A stretch of DNA of 64,000 bases from Halobacillus litoralis. GTDB taxonomy: Bacteria > Bacillota > Bacilli > Bacillales > Halobacillaceae. Positions 34,586 to 42,735 of the stretch are shown here, in pieces. Made by a program: the position numbers and the translations under genes. Location: assembly GCF_009856355.1 (NCBI RefSeq), contig NZ_WMEW01000015.1:1-64000 (forward strand). Direction: 5' to 3'. Position 1 is the stretch's first letter. Every line of letters begins with the position of its first letter. The notes beneath the pieces are model-generated. The model worked only from the letters and a program-made list of their open reading frames with translations. It was not told where the DNA came from and searched no databases.

Positions 34586-34655
34586 ACGTCATTCCCTCCT
34601 CTATTCTTCATTACAGAAGCAGGAGAGCCTTCCTTGAAGACTCCCCCGGAAGACT

Positions 34656-34805
34656 CTATGCGTTTTCCTGACGGTTTTCCTCGTGTACCTCTTCGCTATC
34701 GTTTTCCTTTGTTTCTTTTTCCTCCACCTCTTCAATGTCTACATGACAGCAGTTTTTATCCGACTTGGAAAACAACCCGCGAAGGCCTTTCTTTTTCTCA
34801 GCCAT
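34656..34805 (-). CDS. 49-aa Cys-Cys-His acidic peptide next to permease
   Basis: The frame reads MAEKKKGLRGLFSKSDKNCC, then HVDIEEVEE and a run of Glu/Lys/Asn. AAAGGAGGTGAAATCC precedes the ATG and it starts 14 nt after the permease stop, so it is the last gene of that operon. Small proteins with a CC motif often accompany this permease type; a metal or metalloid chaperone role is an inference. Confidence 0.7.
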   Translation of the reverse strand: MAEKKKGLRGLFSKSDKNCCHVDIEEVEEKETKENDSEEVHEENRQENA

Positions 34806-34819
34806 GGATTTCACCTCCT

Positions 34820-35701
34820 TTAAAGTACCGTCTGCACAATAAACCCTGTGGATACCGCCACCACGAGGATGGAGACAACAAAAGCAGTGACGAGCTTCGG
34901 CTTGAACAATTTATTCAACAGAACCACCTCGGGAATACTGGCGCCCGCACCACCGATGACCAATGCGATGATGGCACCGATCCCCATGCCCTTACCCACC
35001 AGTGCATCGGCAATGGGCAGAATCGCTTCCGCTCGGATGTACATGGGGATACCAATGACGGAAGCCACCGGGATCGTCCATGGTTGATCTCCACCTGCAA
35101 ACCTGGCGATCATCTCCTGTGGAATGAAGTCATGGATGAACGCTCCGATGAATACCCCAAGTAGAAGGAACGGCAGGACAGGGTAAAAGAAGCCCCAGGC
35201 GTCCCGCAGGGCCACCTTCCATTTCGGCTCATCCTTCTGTGCATCCCCGCTCCCTTTCCGGACCCTTACATTTTTCACGAACTTTTCAAGCCCGAGCAGG
35301 TCCCATACCATTCCAATCAGGATGGAAAAAGCACCGACGATCAGAACATAGTACAATGTCAATTCCCAACCGAGCAGCGTCCACAGCAGAAGGACGATGA
35401 CGGGATTCAAAAGGGGGGACGCTACTAAGAAGGACATCGAAGGACCAAAAGGTGCTTTAGAAGAAAGCAGTCCTGCCAGAATCGGAATCGTCGAACACGA
35501 ACAGAATGGCGTCAGTGCCCCGAGCACCGTTCCATACAAATAGCCGCTCCACTTATTCGGTCGTTCCAACACCCGTTTAATCCGCTCCTCTGTCACCTTC
35601 TGCTGCAGAAGACTGACGAGAAAACTGATGAGAATGAACAATGCGGTCAACTCCGCAAACAAAATGAGGAATGTTTTCATAAACTCGAGAAAAGCATTCA
35701 T
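34820..35701 (-). CDS. Permease of the UPF0718/ArsP-like family
   Basis: 293 aa with about eight membrane segments. The family motif TPFCSCSTIPILAGLL (residues 65-80) places vicinal cysteines in the membrane, and SPLLNPVIVLLL and GIPMYIRAEAILPIAD repeat the second half. ArsP relatives export trivalent organoarsenicals. The start at ATG 35701 follows GGAGGGATCTT. Two ArsR-type operators lie directly upstream. Confidence 0.85.
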   Translation of the reverse strand: MNAFLEFMKTFLILFAELTALFILISFLVSLLQQKVTEERIKRVLERPNKWSGYLYGTVLGALTPFCSCSTIPILAGLLSSKAPFGPSMSFLVASPLLNPVIVLLLWTLLGWELTLYYVLIVGAFSILIGMVWDLLGLEKFVKNVRVRKGSGDAQKDEPKWKVALRDAWGFFYPVLPFLLLGVFIGAFIHDFIPQEMIARFAGGDQPWTIPVASVIGIPMYIRAEAILPIADALVGKGMGIGAIIALVIGGAGASIPEVVLLNKLFKPKLVTAFVVSILVVAVSTGFIVQTVL

Positions 35702-35715
35702 AAGATCCCTCCCTG

Positions 35716-35733
35716 CATCAACTTTTTTTGATG
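35716..35733. promoter_or_regulatory. ArsR-type operator 1
   Basis: CATCAACTTTTTTTGATG has an ATCAA..TTGAT palindrome, 15 nt before the permease start. Confidence 0.65.
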
Positions 35734-35747
35734 TAATGATCATAATA

Positions 35748-35765
35748 GATCAAATTTTTTTGATG
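35748..35765. promoter_or_regulatory. ArsR-type operator 2
   Basis: GATCAAATTTTTTTGATG shares the palindrome and lies between the arsR stop and the permease. Confidence 0.65.
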
Positions 35766-35788
35766 GATAATATATAGATTCACCTTGT

Positions 35789-36112
35789 TTACTGACCAGG
35801 GTAAAAGATGCAGCAGAGTTCAGGCGACAAGATTGCTTTGACTTCCGGGTCATTCAACTGGTAATAGTTCCAGGTCCCCTTCTTTTCCCTCTGAATAAAA
35901 CCGGCATCGTGAAGGATTTTCAAATGGTAGGACAGTTTGGACTGCGGGAGTCCGACAAGCTCTGTCAGATCACAGACACACAGCTGTCCCTTCTGATTCA
36001 GTTCATACATGATTTTAAGACGAAGCTGATCTGCGAGTGCCTTGAATTTCTTTTCGTACCCTTCAAAGGAAAGTTCCTTCCCGGTTCCTGCATGTTGATC
36101 GACCGTTCTCAT
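35789..36112 (-). CDS. ArsR-family metal-sensing repressor
   Basis: 107 aa winged helix. ELNQKGQLCVCDLTELVGLP (about 39-58) gives the ELCVCDL-type alpha-3 metal site of ArsR, and LPQSKLSYHLKILHDAGF is the recognition helix. A second Cys pair closes the protein (ELCCIF). As(III)/Sb(III)-type sensing is the likely role. Four copies of one palindrome around it and the permease suggest autoregulation. Confidence 0.9.
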   Translation of the reverse strand: MRTVDQHAGTGKELSFEGYEKKFKALADQLRLKIMYELNQKGQLCVCDLTELVGLPQSKLSYHLKILHDAGFIQREKKGTWNYYQLNDPEVKAILSPELCCIFYPGQ

Positions 36113-36125
36113 TGTCTCACCTCTA

Positions 36126-36143
36126 CATCAAATATTTTTGATC
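36126..36143. promoter_or_regulatory. ArsR-type operator 3
   Basis: CATCAAATATTTTTGATC, 14 nt upstream of the arsR start, shares the ATCAA..TTGAT palindrome. Confidence 0.65.
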
Positions 36144-36187
36144 TAACCGCATTATATTCATCCCTCAGGAAGGATGTCAATTGAAAG

Positions 36188-36205
36188 CATCAACTTTTTT
36201 TGATA
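36188..36205. promoter_or_regulatory. ArsR-type operator 4
   Basis: CATCAACTTTTTTTGATA is a fourth copy, 76 nt upstream of the arsR start and just beyond the end of the peptidase gene. Confidence 0.6.
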
Positions 36206-36210
36206 TATGT

Positions 36211-36912
36211 TCATTCATCCCTTCCTAAGTAAAGCGTCTCCAGCTCTTCTTCCTCTATACCCCGGTTGTGATAAAGCCGGTAAGCCCGCGCATTCGGCTT
36301 GGAACTCACCACTCTGTGCAGATGGTGATCAATATAATGGGCAGCCGCGTGGTCATCAACGGCCAGTCCGGGCTTTATTTTCCCTTCGGCCATTAATTTC
36401 TTATAAGCGGGCCTTCTTTTCGGTTCTCCATCGTAATGAGGACAGTGGCTTCCGGGGAGAAAGCCGAGCCCTTGCAGCGGTTCCAGTTCCCCGCCGAAAG
36501 AATCCGTGATGCCTTCCTCAAACCAGCAGATCGATCCGGCACTGACCCCTGCAAGGATGACGCCCTGATCCCACGCTTTTTTCAGAATCACATCCACCTC
36601 CCACTCTTTCCATAAGGCCAGCATATTCCTCGTATTTCCACCGCCGACAAAAAGGATGTCTTTTTCCAGTAGAAAACTGTTGAGATCTCTTGTTGGTGGG
36701 TGAAATAAAGAAAGGTGGGAAGGCTGACAGGCATAGTTTTCGAAAAAGTTGTAAAATCTGGCCATATAACTGCCGGAATCTCCGCTGGCGGTCGGGATAA
36801 AACAGATGTGGGGCTTTGTTTTCGAAGACTGCTCCAGCAGGTACGTATCCAACAGTGGATTTTCAGGATCCATCGAAAAGCCTCCTCCACCTACAGCGAT
36901 GATCTGTTTCAT
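36211..36912 (-). CDS. Peptidase S51 family (dipeptidase E-like)
   Basis: 233 aa cytoplasmic serine peptidase. IIAVGGGGFS opens the class-I-amidotransferase-like fold, ILFVGGGNTRNMLALWKEW follows near residue 90, and the nucleophile elbow is AGVSAGSICWF. Family members cleave Asp-X dipeptides or cyanophycin; substrate not determined. ATG 36912 follows AAAAGGAGTG. Confidence 0.88.
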   Translation of the reverse strand: MKQIIAVGGGGFSMDPENPLLDTYLLEQSSKTKPHICFIPTASGDSGSYMARFYNFFENYACQPSHLSLFHPPTRDLNSFLLEKDILFVGGGNTRNMLALWKEWEVDVILKKAWDQGVILAGVSAGSICWFEEGITDSFGGELEPLQGLGFLPGSHCPHYDGEPKRRPAYKKLMAEGKIKPGLAVDDHAAAHYIDHHLHRVVSSKPNARAYRLYHNRGIEEEELETLYLGRDE

Positions 36913-37015
36913 AAGCAGCACTCCTTTTCAACATTGATTTATCAGTTAAAATATGTAAAAATATCCAGGAATACAATGGTATTTTTAAAACTCCTCATCA
37001 AAAGGGAGAGGTAAA

Positions 37016-37405
37016 ATGACTGGGTTCTTATACAATAGTACGTTGGCTGGATTATTCGGTTTAGGGATGTATCGGTTTATTCTTTTTGAAGGAACGGCAG
37101 CCAAAGAGGATGGGCTTTCGTTTATAATTTGTGCCATCGTTATTCTGGCCACAGCCCTTACAGGAAAGCGTTTCGCAGCCAAAGCATCTGAAAAAGCATC
37201 CAATGACTGGTTTTACGTGTCTCTTCTGTTTCCATTTCTATGGGGAATAGACGCTTTTCAAGCCATTCAGTATGCGTATCCCCCATTGTTCATTGCCATT
37301 ATCGGGTGTGGGCTTGCGACCTCTCTTCTGGTCTCCGCATGCTTATGGGATAGACCTATACAAATAAAAAGAAAACGGATTGTCTCAAAGGCCGTCCAGG
37401 ACTAA
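37016..37405 (+). CDS. Membrane protein with four segments, unknown
   Basis: 129 aa; hydrophobic stretches at about 5-20, 35-50, 66-82 and 90-110 with a basic C-terminal tail (QIKRKRIVSKAVQD). AAGGGAGAGG precedes the ATG. The 3' end overlaps the convergent NUDIX gene by 21 nt. Confidence 0.75.
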   Translation: MTGFLYNSTLAGLFGLGMYRFILFEGTAAKEDGLSFIICAIVILATALTGKRFAAKASEKASNDWFYVSLLFPFLWGIDAFQAIQYAYPPLFIAIIGCGLATSLLVSACLWDRPIQIKRKRIVSKAVQD

Positions 37406-37810
37406 ATGGAGATAATCCCCATGTCCTCTGATCAAATCCACTTCCTCTACGGACGAAATCCAGAAGAAGTGGAAGGTCAGCCCTTTTTCTTCTCCTCCCC
37501 CGGACGGTTCGTGCAGCCAACTGCCTTTCACCTCCGGGGTGTGGAGCTGATAAAAACACCGCTTGTGCGGCTTTCCGTCCTCATTTATCCACGTATCCAC
37601 CGCCAGTAATTTTTCTACATAGACGGAATTCAGCCCTGTCTCCTCCACCATTTCCCTTACAACAGCATGTAGAGGATCTTCCCCCGGGTTCATAGTTCCT
37701 TTAGGAATTTGAATGCCGGCCTCAGGAATCGAATGTTGAAAAACAAGCACCTGCGGCTTTTCTTTATAAAAGCGGGTGATATATCCATAGACTTTCCATA
37801 CAGGTTCCAC
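37385..37810 (-). CDS. NUDIX hydrolase
   Basis: 141 aa. The complete Nudix box is GTMNPGEDPLHAVVREMVEE followed by TGL. The substrate is unknown. GTG 37810 follows AAAGGAGGTGTGCTT; the frame stays open 58 codons upstream across the neighbour, without a site. It lies 16 nt after the DUF4440 gene. Confidence 0.85.
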   Translation of the reverse strand: MEPVWKVYGYITRFYKEKPQVLVFQHSIPEAGIQIPKGTMNPGEDPLHAVVREMVEETGLNSVYVEKLLAVDTWINEDGKPHKRCFYQLHTPEVKGSWLHEPSGGGEEKGLTFHFFWISSVEEVDLIRGHGDYLHLVLDGL

Positions 37811-37826
37811 AAGCACACCTCCTTTG

Positions 37827-38177
37827 TTACTGACCCGGGATGATTGTCCCTTGATGGAAATACAGCTGCCATCTGCCATGGGTTTTCTTCCAGATCGAGC
37901 TCCTCCACGTGTTCCTCTTCCGCGTCGTATCCTTGACTTTATATGTACTGAGGACCGTATCCTCTGCCAGAATCTGAATCTCATAATGATGCAGCGTCAT
38001 TTCTGACAGAACGACCCCAAGCTCCAGACAGTCTTTTTTCGTATAAATGATTCCGGAACTGCCAATCTCCCAAAAATCATCTGCAAGGATCTGATCCAGC
38101 TTTTCAGCGGAAGACCTGACGTCCAGACTGATATGCGCTCCTTCCAATTCTCTAAGATGGGTTTTGAGTTCTTTCAT
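37827..38177 (-). CDS. DUF4440 / NTF2-like protein
   Basis: 116 aa of the SnoaL-like cone fold. Seen are LRELEGAHISLDVRSSAEKL at the N-terminus, DDFWEIGSSG and the closing strand GRWQLYFHQGTIIP. Family members bind small ligands or act as isomerases; no catalytic set is identified. GGGGGAGGATAG precedes the ATG. Confidence 0.8.
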   Translation of the reverse strand: MKELKTHLRELEGAHISLDVRSSAEKLDQILADDFWEIGSSGIIYTKKDCLELGVVLSEMTLHHYEIQILAEDTVLSTYKVKDTTRKRNTWRSSIWKKTHGRWQLYFHQGTIIPGQ

Positions 38178-38280
38178 CTATCCTCCCCCTCTTCTGCTTA
38201 CCGCCCCTTATTAAAGATTAGTTCTACACTTTTCCTTTTTTATCCTTTTCGTTCACCATCCCTTCCTGTTTATGGTCAGA

Positions 38281-38308
38281 AAAAAAGACCCCTGCGGGCC
38301 TTTTTGTG
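38281..38308 (-). terminator. Terminator of the His-rich repeat gene
   Basis: On the minus strand AAAGGCCCGCAGGGGTCTTT forms a hairpin with a following T-run. Confidence 0.7.
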
Positions 38309-38313
38309 AGTGA

Positions 38314-38592
38314 TTATGGGTGGTACCATCCACCGTGGCTGTGATGAACTCCGCCCCACGGATAATAATTTCCCTGGCCGTAATGATAACCGTATCCGGG
38401 TGCATAGCTGCTGTGTCCGTGCTCGAAGCCGTATCCACCATACGTTCCCTGCCCGTGGTGATACCCGTAGCCCGGGACATAGGTGCCATGTCCATGGTGA
38501 TAGCCATATCCCGGGATATAAGTCCCGTGTCCGTGATGGTATCCTGCGCCGGGTACGTATGTGCCGTGACCATGATGATAAATCCGTTCCAC
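38314..38592 (-). CDS. His/Gly/Tyr-rich repeat protein
   Basis: About 92 aa made mainly of imperfect 13-residue repeats such as YHHGHGTYVPGYG, five or six copies in tandem. Histidine, glycine and tyrosine dominate; no signal peptide or membrane segment is visible. Such composition occurs in coat or surface proteins and could bind metal ions. I prefer GTG 38592 after GGAAGGGG; TTG 38619 is possible. Apparent open frames on both strands here are by-products of the repeats. Confidence 0.65.
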   Translation of the reverse strand: MERIYHHGHGTYVPGAGYHHGHGTYIPGYGYHHGHGTYVPGYGYHHGQGTYGGYGFEHGHSSYAPGYGYHYGQGNYYPWGGVHHSHGGWYHP

Positions 38593-38685
38593 AACGATCG
38601 CCCCTTCCGTTTGCTTCAACCTTAGCCTATGCCGGGCGGGAAGGTGTGGTCTGGGCGGTGATAGAATAAGAATCCGAGGTTTTTT

Positions 38686-39975
38686 TCATTCGTATGTTCG
38701 GTGAATAAATCTGTGAATAGGTATATGTTTCTTCCTGTATACACTCAGCACCAGACCGAATAAAACCGCATGAAGAACCGTAGCATCCATCCCGTAGCTG
38801 AGGAAGGGAAGCGGGAAGGATGCGGTTGGCAGGACCCCTATCGACATAAGCACGTGATAAAGGACTGGAACAGCATAGAACACCAGGCTCCCTCTTACCA
38901 GCAGCTGACCAAAGGGTTCCTTGATCTCCCTTGTCATCCAGAACAGGCGGCCAATCACAAGAACCAGAAGGGTCAGGAGAATAAGGGCAGCGGCCCAGCC
39001 CAGCTGATTCACTATTGAGAGAAAAACGAAATCGGTGTGACCGGAAGGCAGTGGCTCCGCTTGTGAGCTCTCCCCTATCCATGCGGCATGACTGATGACT
39101 TCCTCCATCCGCAAATACATATAACCGCCCCCATTCGAGAATTTCTCAGGGGATAAAAACGACAGCAGCCGATCCTTTTGATAGCTGGCAGCAACTGCAA
39201 AGAACCACCAGCCAGCATATACAGCTCCGATGATGGCTAACGAAGCCAACGACCAGAGGATTTTTTTGTTCACCCGTTTATGGAGGAACAGGGCCGTAAA
39301 GAGCAGCGTATAAATGAACGCAGCATTCGGATCCGCAGCTCCCATGAAAAAATAAACGGGAAGCACATACAACACGATCCCCTTCCACACCTTCATCGGT
39401 CCGTTACTGCCGATAGCAGCAAGACCAATGAGAAGCATCGGGATAAAATCGATGCTGGTCACATGAAAGGGTCCGACCTGCACACCCACGCTCCCCAGAA
39501 TAAGCGTGGTCATCGACATCGGTCCCCACGTCAGAAACATGGCTCCTGCCAGACCCAGCCCGTAAAACAGCCACCCGAGCGGCCTTAGCTTCCTATAGTC
39601 AACAAACAGAAGGCCCCCGGCTGCCACGACACCGGCTGCCGTGAAGAAGACTTTCCCGTTGAATGAGTAGCCGTTTTCCCCGCTGAAGATCAGGGCCGTC
39701 AGAAAACCGCAGGCCATCAACGCAGCAAGAAGAAAGACCAGCCATCCGTCGATTTTCTCCTTGTATACGTCCTGGAAATGACGGCCGGTTTCCGGTGCAC
39801 TCCCCATCCGGCGGACCGCTTCCGCCTCAGCCGCTTCCGGACTGAATCCCTTGTTCAGCAGGCTTTCTTTTTCCTGTTGGATATGGCTGTTCAACTCACA
39901 GGCAATCCTATTCCCGGTTTCTTTGTCTTTAATAAAGGACTGGACGGTTTGAAGGTAATCGCTTCGTGATTTCAT
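38686..39975 (-). CDS. FtsW/RodA-like membrane protein with HAAS-type N-domain
   Basis: 429 aa. Residues 1-70 form a soluble helical domain (IACELNSHIQQEKESLLNKG, then SPEAAEAEAVRRMG) like the permease-prefix domain. About ten membrane segments follow with FtsW/RodA/SpoVE marks, such as HTDFVFLSIVNQLGW and LPLPFLSYGMDAT near the end. A peptidoglycan polymerase role is an inference by family. It overlaps the padR stop as ATGA and follows an ECF sigma gene. Confidence 0.85.
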   Translation of the reverse strand: MKSRSDYLQTVQSFIKDKETGNRIACELNSHIQQEKESLLNKGFSPEAAEAEAVRRMGSAPETGRHFQDVYKEKIDGWLVFLLAALMACGFLTALIFSGENGYSFNGKVFFTAAGVVAAGGLLFVDYRKLRPLGWLFYGLGLAGAMFLTWGPMSMTTLILGSVGVQVGPFHVTSIDFIPMLLIGLAAIGSNGPMKVWKGIVLYVLPVYFFMGAADPNAAFIYTLLFTALFLHKRVNKKILWSLASLAIIGAVYAGWWFFAVAASYQKDRLLSFLSPEKFSNGGGYMYLRMEEVISHAAWIGESSQAEPLPSGHTDFVFLSIVNQLGWAAALILLTLLVLVIGRLFWMTREIKEPFGQLLVRGSLVFYAVPVLYHVLMSIGVLPTASFPLPFLSYGMDATVLHAVLFGLVLSVYRKKHIPIHRFIHRTYE

Positions 39976-40385
39976 ATCTGCCCCGCCTCCACGAGTGTTC
40001 GCAGCACCTGTGGTTTGTCGGGGGAGGACTCATATTTCTTAAGCAGTTTTCTTCCCTTTCTCGTCAGAGAATAAAATTTCCGCCCGTCTTCTCTCCACTC
40101 CGACTGGATGCACCGCTTCTGTTCAAGGGTGTGGAGCGTCGTATACAGTGAGCCTTGATCGTCTTCAAAGGCTTGAATGCCTCTGGAACGGATTTTACCA
40201 GCCAGCGTATAGCCGGTCTCCTCCTGTACGAGGAGCTGTAGAATAGTCAGTCGGATGTGTTCCGGTGTACATTCCTGTCTGGCTATTTTCTTCATCACTT
40301 CATTCCGATGTCCCTGATCGAAGGTCAACGGCTTGAAGGATGTATCATCCAGTGCCTGTTTCAGCTTCTTTAATCGTTTGTCCAT
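39972..40385 (-). CDS. PadR-family transcriptional regulator
   Basis: 137 aa. The winged helix is in the middle: LTILQLLVQEETGYTLAGKI (about residues 47-66), SLYTTLHTLEQKRCI, and EDGRKFYSLTRKGRK for the wing. An unusual N-terminal extension of about 45 residues precedes it. The ATG at 40385 overlaps the sigma-factor stop as TGATG, so the three genes are translationally coupled. Confidence 0.88.
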   Translation of the reverse strand: MDKRLKKLKQALDDTSFKPLTFDQGHRNEVMKKIARQECTPEHIRLTILQLLVQEETGYTLAGKIRSRGIQAFEDDQGSLYTTLHTLEQKRCIQSEWREDGRKFYSLTRKGRKLLKKYESSPDKPQVLRTLVEAGQI

Positions 40386-40924
40386 CAAAGCGTCCCTCCC
40401 AGACTTTTTTTCAGCAGGTCTTTGGCCCGCTTCAACCGTGTTTTTAACGTATTTTCATTTTTCTTCAACAGGTCTGCCATCTCTCTTGTCGATAAGTCTT
40501 CGTAGTAGTGAAGATAGATGACCTCCCTGTATTTCTCAGGCAGGTCCATCACCGCTGCGGCCAGTTCGTGGTCGACATGGTTCTGGATGACCGTGTCTTC
40601 TGTACTGGAGGCATCTTTTGTTTGTTCAAGCTGTTCCTGCTCGGAGACGGTCACCTTCCGGTTGTACCAGCTTTTCAAGTGATCCTTACAGTGATTGATG
40701 GCGATCCGCCACAGCCACGTTGTCATTTTCGACGTTCCATTGTATGTATGCAGGTGGTGATAGCCCTTCACGAAAATTTCCTGCGTTAGATCCTCCGCCA
40801 GTGCCGCATCCTTGACGTAGGAATAGACAAGGTGGAGGATGGCTGTTCCGTAGTTTTCCATCAGTTCCTGGATGATTGCTTCTCTGTTTTCATGTTCGAT
40901 CGGTGTATTCATTGAGTGTTCCAC
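40385..40924 (-). CDS. ECF-type RNA polymerase sigma factor
   Basis: 179 aa. Region 2 has AEDLTQEIFVKGYHHLHTY and MTTWLWRIAINHCKDHLKS; region 4 has LPEKYREVIYLHYYEDLSTR then EMADLLKKNENTLKTRLKRA. The start is GTG 40924, with GGAGGGGACAAT before it. No classical anti-sigma is next to it; the PadR and FtsW-like genes occupy that place. Confidence 0.92.
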   Translation of the reverse strand: MEHSMNTPIEHENREAIIQELMENYGTAILHLVYSYVKDAALAEDLTQEIFVKGYHHLHTYNGTSKMTTWLWRIAINHCKDHLKSWYNRKVTVSEQEQLEQTKDASSTEDTVIQNHVDHELAAAVMDLPEKYREVIYLHYYEDLSTREMADLLKKNENTLKTRLKRAKDLLKKSLGGTL

Positions 40925-40982
40925 ATTGTCCCCTCCTGCCCCATTAAACGATACAGGTCTGGAAATAGTTTTACAAAAATAA

Positions 40983-41010
40983 AAAAAGACAGCACGAAGT
41001 GTGCTGCCTC
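40983..41010 (-). terminator. Terminator of the M23 peptidase gene
   Basis: On the minus strand CAGCACACTTCGTGCTG forms a hairpin followed by TCTTTTTTT. Confidence 0.75.
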
Positions 41011-41062
41011 AGGCCAAAACGTCCGGTGCAGGCCATCAAAGATGGCTCCATTCCGGATGTCC

Positions 41063-41965
41063 TCACTGAAATACGAGGCTGTTTCGTTTCAGGAATCGGT
41101 CATGGAACGTCAGAGGCACGCCTTCTCCATCTTTTTCTGCATGAATGTGAAGGTGCGGCTCCGTCGTATTTCCTGTGTTTCCCACTTCCCCTAAGAGATG
41201 GCCCGCCTCAACCGCATCTCCCTCCTGGACATGGACTGTGCCCGGTTTCATGTGGGCGATATGAACGTCCACGCCCTGACAGGAAAGAATGACGTGGTTA
41301 CCAGCGGGATGCTGCTCCTTGTCCGGCTCCGCCTGCGGGAGAATATCTTCATATTCGTCCACCGCTGCTGTCACTTCACCTGTGCACGGACTGTACAGCG
41401 GCTCACCGTAGATTTCATAGTCTTCCAGGCTGGCGGGAGATAAGCCGTCAGCACGGACGGTGAGCGCATTGACTTTAAGAATGTCATAAGCATAGGCCTG
41501 TGTCTTGGATTCATAGTGATAGTTGATCGACGTACTGGCCCCCCCGTGACCCAATGCATAGACCCCGTGCTTCATTGGAAATTCCATGTCGACGGCCTTG
41601 TCTTCTTCCGGCAGGGCGTATCCCGACAGTCCGGAGACCGCAATGGATCCAAAATAAAGGATAAGAAGAAGGCTGATGACCATGGAAAATACAGCCCCTT
41701 TCCTCTTCTTTTCCGATTTCTCAGGCAGACTGCGCCAACGCCTGTAGACAAAAACGCTTACTATGAGAAAGCTGAGAGGCAGAAGCCAGCGCATGTAGTG
41801 GGTAAACATGTGCCACGGCCCGATGACAAAAATAAATGCCATGAACATGAGAACCGCAGCCCAGTCTATCAAGAGGTATGTACGTTTCGAATACGCTGTT
41901 CTCAATAAATGGACAAACAATAGAACGGGCAGTACAAGGTGGATAAAAGCCTGAAACCAGATCAA
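41063..41965 (-). CDS. M23 (LytM) peptidase domain membrane protein
   Basis: 300 aa. Four N-terminal membrane segments (about 1-115) precede an outside M23 domain. Seen are YSPCTGEVTAAVDEYED, GNHVILSCQGVDVHIAHM, the biotinyl-like EGDAVEAGHLLGEVGNTGNT and the metal motif EPHLHIH. The family usually cleaves peptidoglycan cross-links; whether this one is active needs its full His/Asp set confirmed. Confidence 0.85.
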   Translation of the reverse strand: MIWFQAFIHLVLPVLLFVHLLRTAYSKRTYLLIDWAAVLMFMAFIFVIGPWHMFTHYMRWLLPLSFLIVSVFVYRRWRSLPEKSEKKRKGAVFSMVISLLLILYFGSIAVSGLSGYALPEEDKAVDMEFPMKHGVYALGHGGASTSINYHYESKTQAYAYDILKVNALTVRADGLSPASLEDYEIYGEPLYSPCTGEVTAAVDEYEDILPQAEPDKEQHPAGNHVILSCQGVDVHIAHMKPGTVHVQEGDAVEAGHLLGEVGNTGNTTEPHLHIHAEKDGEGVPLTFHDRFLKRNSLVFQ

Positions 41966-42062
41966 CCAATCATTCCCTTCCCCGAATTAGAACGATGACG
42001 CTCTATGATCATCTATACGTTCTGCAATGGAAAAAGTTTCATAGGTTTCAGGCTGCCCCTCC

Positions 42063-42317
42063 CTACGTACGTCTGCTTAAGTATTCACTGGCACCCAGCA
42101 CCACAATGGCAAACAAAGCAATCGTGATGACCAGCGCGCCGGGAACACCGGAGGATCCTAGGTAGAGCATAAGCAGGAGGGCCCCGCCGATGCCGAAAGC
42201 AGCAAATAACAGCGTTAAAATAACCGGGCGCCCGTACTTCAAGGACTTCCATTTCTTCCATCCGACCGCGGCCAGAATGAGCGCGGCAGCAAAAACAATG
42301 ACAGCACCTGTCGTCAT
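42063..42317 (-). CDS. Small membrane protein, unknown function
   Basis: 84 aa with three membrane segments (about 4-20, 33-51, 60-76) and a KKWKSLKYGR linker. AAAGGGGGGAACTCAT precedes the ATG. Confidence 0.7.
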   Translation of the reverse strand: MTTGAVIVFAAALILAAVGWKKWKSLKYGRPVILTLLFAAFGIGGALLLMLYLGSSGVPGALVITIALFAIVVLGASEYLSRRT

Positions 42318-42439
42318 ATGAGTTCCCCCCTTTTTGTAAAGGTATACCCGTAAGAGAAGCGTTCAATCGTGTGTTTTCATAATTTTCACATTGACAAGAG
42401 GAATGACCCATGATTAAAATAGTATCCAACTGTTAATAA

Positions 42440-42635
42440 AAAGAACGGCTGAGAGAGAAATCAAGTAGCCGTCAGGATCCCTGTCGCAGAGAGCCGGTGT
42501 GTGGTGAAAACCGGTACATATCCTGACTGTGAATTTCACTTCTGGAGCTTTTTCCACCGCGGTGGAAAACAGTGGCGACTGTTATACGCACAAGTGATGA
42601 GTGTAAGCTCATAACAAGGGTGGTACCGCGGTCCA
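42440..42635 (+). promoter_or_regulatory. T-box leader, probably tRNA-Phe responsive
   Basis: The T-box core AAGGGTGGTACCGCGG is at about 42616-42631. Stem I runs from about 42440, with CAGAGAGCCGGTG near 42485. The specifier segment GTGAATTTCACTTCTGGAG can be read as TTT or TTC, both Phe. The UGGT of the T-box predicts a discriminator A, as in tRNA-Phe. The leader precedes an amino-acid transporter. Confidence 0.9.
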
Positions 42636-42669
42636 ACCGTCCCTACGTCATGTAGGGGCGGTTTTTTTA
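42636..42669 (+). terminator. T-box leader terminator
   Basis: CCGTCCCTAC pairs with GTAGGGGCGG and is followed by TTTTTTT. Confidence 0.9.
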
Positions 42670-42735
42670 TTTTTCAGCCCTTTGGCGCATAGATGCGGCA
42701 AAGTAAAAAAAGAAGGTAAAGGAGCATATGTCATT

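Noticed and set aside
38253..38669. Frames on both strands with repeats at 38.25-38.67 kb
   Set aside because: By-products of the 39-nt DNA repeat of the His/Gly/Tyr-rich gene; they lack ribosome sites.
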